A stretch of 7,519 nt of DNA, from contig JBGTKH010000010.1 of the NCBI GenBank assembly GCA_041744735.1, positions 1 to 7,519 of the forward strand. Direction: 5' to 3'. Source of the stretch: JBGTKH01 sp041744735 (GTDB lineage Bacteria > Planctomycetota > Planctomycetia > Pirellulales > Pirellulaceae). A program made the position numbers and the translations under genes. The notes under the pieces are model-generated. The model saw nothing but the letters and a program-made list of their open reading frames with translations, had not been told where the DNA came from and made no database searches. Numbering within the stretch: position 1 is the first letter of the stretch; each line of letters opens with the position of its first letter. Below are positions 5,681 through 7,519 of the stretch, in pieces.

Positions 5681-6487
5681 ATGAAGAATGAGTTTCCCGA
5701 CGAACTGATCAGCGCGTACCTGGACGGCGAAGTCACGGCCGACGAACAAGCCCAAGTGGAACAGGCGCTGCACGACAACGCCGAGTACCAGCACTTGTTC
5801 GACGAGCTGCGCACACTGCGCAGCAGCCTGCAGTCGCTGCCCCGATGTCAGCTCGACGCGACGTTTTCGGAACGCGTGCTGCGCCGCGCGGAACGAGCGA
5901 TGCTTGAGCCGGCGGCGGTGTCCGACAGCGGCGACGGTGCGGTCAAGCATTCCACAGACGGCCGCGCGCATCCGGCGTCGCGGCCAAAGCGGCGCATGTT
6001 GTCGAAGCGGTGGTACGCTGCGATCGGCATTTCCGCCGCCATTGCCGCGGTGCTCGTGGTAGCTCTGTTCATCATGCCGAAAGGCCCAGATCCGAACACC
6101 GTGAAGAAGGACGACTCGCCAGATAAGAAGTCCGCCGTTGTCGATGCCTTGAAGAACCAGCCGGACAACCCCGTGACTTCGAACCGGGCCGAAGGTGAGG
6201 GCCGTAACAACGATAAGAATAGTGAAGTGTTTCCTGACACGAGTCCCAAAACAAAACAGCCTGCCGACGGCAACGGACAAGACAAGCAAGCACACATCGA
6301 GGATATGGTTCAGAAATCTATCGCGCGCTTGGACCGCGACAACGATGGCCTGATCAGTGAGCACGAAGCGGCCGATGACAAGCTGATCAAAGACGTGTTC
6401 GACCAAACTGATAAGGACGCCAACGGAAAACTTGACGCCGACGAGATCTACGAGTATCTGAAAGCAACCCTGCCAACAAGAAAGTAA
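5681..6487 (+). CDS. Membrane anti-sigma factor with a C-terminal EF-hand pair
   Basis: This 268-residue protein has three parts. The N-terminal cytoplasmic domain (1-75) begins DELISAYLDGEVTADEQAQV, the hallmark of anti-sigma domains that clamp ECF factors, but it lacks the HxxxCxxC zinc motif. After a basic stretch (102-110, RPKRRMLSKR) comes one membrane helix at about 111-133. The remainder should be outside the membrane: a hydrophilic linker rich in K, D, N and P (134-205), then two EF-hands. Loop 1 is D218-E229 (DRDNDGLISEHE) and loop 2 is D244-E255 (DKDANGKLDADE). Both have acidic or Asn ligands at 1, 3 and 5, Gly at 6, a hydrophobic residue at 8 and Glu at 12, so calcium binding is likely. 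The protein should hold the sigma factor of 5102-5665 inactive. Calcium control is inference. Only a weak TAGG precedes the ATG. Confidence 0.88.
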   Translation: MKNEFPDELISAYLDGEVTADEQAQVEQALHDNAEYQHLFDELRTLRSSLQSLPRCQLDATFSERVLRRAERAMLEPAAVSDSGDGAVKHSTDGRAHPASRPKRRMLSKRWYAAIGISAAIAAVLVVALFIMPKGPDPNTVKKDDSPDKKSAVVDALKNQPDNPVTSNRAEGEGRNNDKNSEVFPDTSPKTKQPADGNGQDKQAHIEDMVQKSIARLDRDNDGLISEHEAADDKLIKDVFDQTDKDANGKLDADEIYEYLKATLPTRK

Positions 6488-6549
6488 CGTGACCGGCCTG
6501 AATCCGTGGGACGAACATTGGACCACCCCACGGATTCAGGCCGGTCACG
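6488..6549 (+). terminator. 23-bp perfect hairpin directly after the anti-sigma stop codon
   Basis: The arm 6488-6510 (starting CGTGACCGGCC, ending CCGTGGG) pairs without mismatch with 6527-6549 around a 16-base loop. It begins at the base after the TAA. No T-run follows on either side, so it is not a textbook intrinsic terminator. It could still terminate the operon, protect the transcript's 3' end, or be an inserted palindrome. The structure is certain, the role is not. Confidence 0.6.
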
Positions 6550-6568
6550 GATGAGGTGCAAACGGCCG

Positions 6569-6649
6569 GGTAGTGGTACAAGTTGCCGTAGCGGAAGTGG
6601 TGACACTTCCGAAGTCTCACGACTTCGGCTACCAAAATGTACCACTACC
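6569..6649. mobile_element. 81-bp MITE-like element with terminal inverted repeats and 8-bp target duplication
   Basis: The ends are a perfect 12-bp inverted repeat, GGTAGTGGTACA (6569-6580) and TGTACCACTACC (6638-6649). Immediately outside lies an 8-bp direct repeat, AACGGCCG, at 6561-6568 and 6650-6657, as expected for a target-site duplication. The interior is nearly all palindrome: hairpin units at 6588-6611 and 6609-6632, with short unpaired joints. There is no coding capacity, so the element would need a transposase supplied elsewhere. IS families with 8-bp duplications and GG termini (for example IS1595 or ISL3 types) are possible sources, but I cannot tell which. Confidence 0.72.
6588..6632. 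repeat. Second inverted pair of GTAG-headed hairpins (inside the MITE-like element)
   Basis: Unit C (6588-6611) is GTAG, CGGAAGTG, loop GTGA, CACTTCCG. Unit D (6609-6632) is the inverted form: CCGAAGTC, TCAC, GACTTCGG, CTAC. The two overlap by three bases (6609-6611). Both stems are perfect 8-bp pairings. Head and loop are identical to the units at 3174-3197 and 3215-3238, while stem positions 2, 6 and 8 vary and are compensated every time. Confidence 0.85.
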
Positions 6650-6691
6650 AACGGCCGCAGCATTTATCTCTAATTGAAGGAAAGTGTTACG

Positions 6692-6907
6692 ATGTCCGAC
6701 GTCAGAATCCGCATTCGCGATAACGGTCCACTGGTGATCGAAGGCCCTTTTACGATCGTTGATGCAGAAGGGAACGCGCTGCCGGTGGCCAGCGACAAAC
6801 CCGCGATTGCGTTGTGTCGCTGCGGCCACTCAGCCAATAAGCCGTTTTGCGACGGTTCGCACAAAGGCTGCGGCTTCGACTCGGCAGTCCGCGCTGCAAA
6901 GCCTTAA
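6692..6907 (+). CDS. CDGSH-type iron-sulfur protein
   Basis: This 71-residue protein ends in a single CDGSH motif: C42-x-C44, then NKPFCDGSHKGCGF with C53 and H57. Three cysteines and one histidine coordinate a labile 2Fe-2S cluster in the mitoNEET/CDGSH family (PF09360). Bacterial members are thought to act in electron transfer or iron-sulfur and redox sensing. The N-terminal half (IRIRDNGPLVIEGPFTIVDA, then GNALPV) forms the beta-rich part typical of stand-alone bacterial versions. There is no signal peptide or membrane anchor, so it should be cytoplasmic. The ATG at 6692 is chosen over an upstream TTG at 6674 because GAAGGAAAG (6676-6684) lies 7 bases before it. The gene follows the MITE-like element by 35 bases, so its promoter may lie in or beside that element. 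The sulfatase starts 47 bases after its stop codon. Confidence 0.93.
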   Translation: MSDVRIRIRDNGPLVIEGPFTIVDAEGNALPVASDKPAIALCRCGHSANKPFCDGSHKGCGFDSAVRAAKP

Positions 6908-6954
6908 CGCGGTTCCAAATCCAAAAGAGAAAGTTTCTCGGAGCAGCGCGGCCA

Positions 6955-7519
6955 ATGAAGCAGATTGTGCTCGAATGTCCCGGCCGTTTCACGTTTCTCT
7001 GCGCGGGGCTGTTTCTTTTCGGCGCTCTGGCATGCGCGACTTCGTTTGCCGCCGAACGAATTTCGCGGCCGAACATTCTGTTCATCTATACCGACGATCA
7101 TTCGCATCGTACGGTTGGTTGCTATCCCGAGGCGTACGATTGGGTGCAGACACCGAACATCGATCGGCTGGCTCAGCGCGGCGTGCGGTTCACGCATGCC
7201 TACATCGGCACGTGGTGCATGCCGTCGCGGGCGACGCTGCTGACGGGCCATCATTCGTACGGCGTGCAGTCGATGCGGATGGTCGACGAATATCCGGGCA
7301 GCACCTACGATCCAGATCAGTGCCCGTTCTGGCCAAAGGTGTTTCGTGCCAACGGTTACGTCACGGCCCAGATCGGCAAGTGGCACACGGGGACCGACAC
7401 GGGATTCGGCCGCGACTGGGATTATCAAGTCGTGTGGAACCGGCCGCGGTACACGGACAACGCGGGGCACTACTATTACGATCAGATGATCGAAGTGAAC
7501 GGTGGCAAGCCGGCGCTGG
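6955..7519 (+). CDS. Secreted arylsulfatase-type sulfatase, 3' end outside the window
   Basis: The first 188 residues are visible. A signal peptide covers about 1-33, with a hydrophobic core at 13-29 and small residues before AAERIS. The sulfatase domain starts at RPNILFIYTDDHS (38-50), where D47 and D48 are calcium ligands. The maturation motif C88-M-P-S-R92 follows, followed by ATLLTGH; C88 would be converted to formylglycine, the catalytic residue. K142 and H144 in AQIGKWHTG are further active-site residues. The enzyme should hydrolyse sulfate esters in the periplasm or outside the cell. Planctomycetes carry many such enzymes for sulfated algal polysaccharides; the substrate here cannot be read from the sequence. 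GGAG (6940-6943) lies 11 bases before the ATG. Whether it is cotranscribed with the CDGSH gene is unclear. Intact members run to about 450-550 residues, so more than half is missing. Confidence 0.93.
   Translation, partial: MKQIVLECPGRFTFLCAGLFLFGALACATSFAAERISRPNILFIYTDDHSHRTVGCYPEAYDWVQTPNIDRLAQRGVRFTHAYIGTWCMPSRATLLTGHHSYGVQSMRMVDEYPGSTYDPDQCPFWPKVFRANGYVTAQIGKWHTGTDTGFGRDWDYQVVWNRPRYTDNAGHYYYDQMIEVNGGKPAL

Noticed and set aside
4622..6526. A 634-codon open frame on the minus strand
   Set aside because: It runs opposite the sigma and anti-sigma genes and into the zeta-like pseudogene. Its composition is that of an antisense frame in GC-rich DNA, it has no domain I recognise, and both overlapped plus-strand genes are unmistakable.
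6904..7470. A 188-codon minus-strand open frame opposite the sulfatase
   Set aside because: The plus strand has the signal peptide, the metal-binding aspartates and CMPSR, so the minus frame is a shadow.

Overview
The window reads as a chromosomal segment of a GC-rich planctomycete, most likely Pirellulales-like. The pointers are a periplasmic sulfatase with the CxPSR maturation motif, a secreted TPR protein with a C-terminal block I associate with planctomycetes, an ECF sigma/anti-sigma pair, a TMEM43-family membrane protein, and decayed toxin-antitoxin genes. This placement is inference; there is no rRNA or other marker gene in the window.

Layout. A TMEM43-family gene (minus strand) runs off the left edge. 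Divergent from it is a pair of small genes that abut in the same reading frame (817-1368) and may be an orphan toxin/immunity pair. Next come a heptamer tandem repeat, a large secreted TPR protein (1518-3152), an inverted pair of short hairpins (3172-3240), a second heptamer repeat, and an HD-domain hydrolase (3281-3841). On the minus strand, 3876-4739 is a toxin-antitoxin graveyard: a zeta-like kinase with its middle deleted and its end out of frame, an intact DUF433 antitoxin, and the last ~30 codons of a DUF5615-type toxin overlapping the antitoxin's tail. A structured 360-base gap follows. An ECF sigma factor and its membrane anti-sigma factor (5102-6487) come next, preceded by a good candidate autoregulatory promoter. 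The anti-sigma factor ends in two canonical EF-hand loops. A 23-bp perfect hairpin follows its stop codon. Then comes an 81-bp MITE-like element with 12-bp terminal inverted repeats and an apparent 8-bp target duplication, a CDGSH iron-sulfur protein, and a sulfatase cut by the right edge.

The most striking thing is not a gene. The hairpin pair at 3172-3240 and the core of the element at 6569-6649 belong to one family. All four units have the form GTAG + 8-bp stem + GTGA loop, with stem changes always compensated, and both pairs are arranged head to head in inverted orientation. This looks like a REP/BIME-style or MITE-style palindromic repeat. The other distinctive points are the toxin-antitoxin locus in which both toxins were lost by internal deletion while the antitoxin stayed intact, and the EF-hand anti-sigma factor, which suggests calcium-linked control of an ECF regulon.
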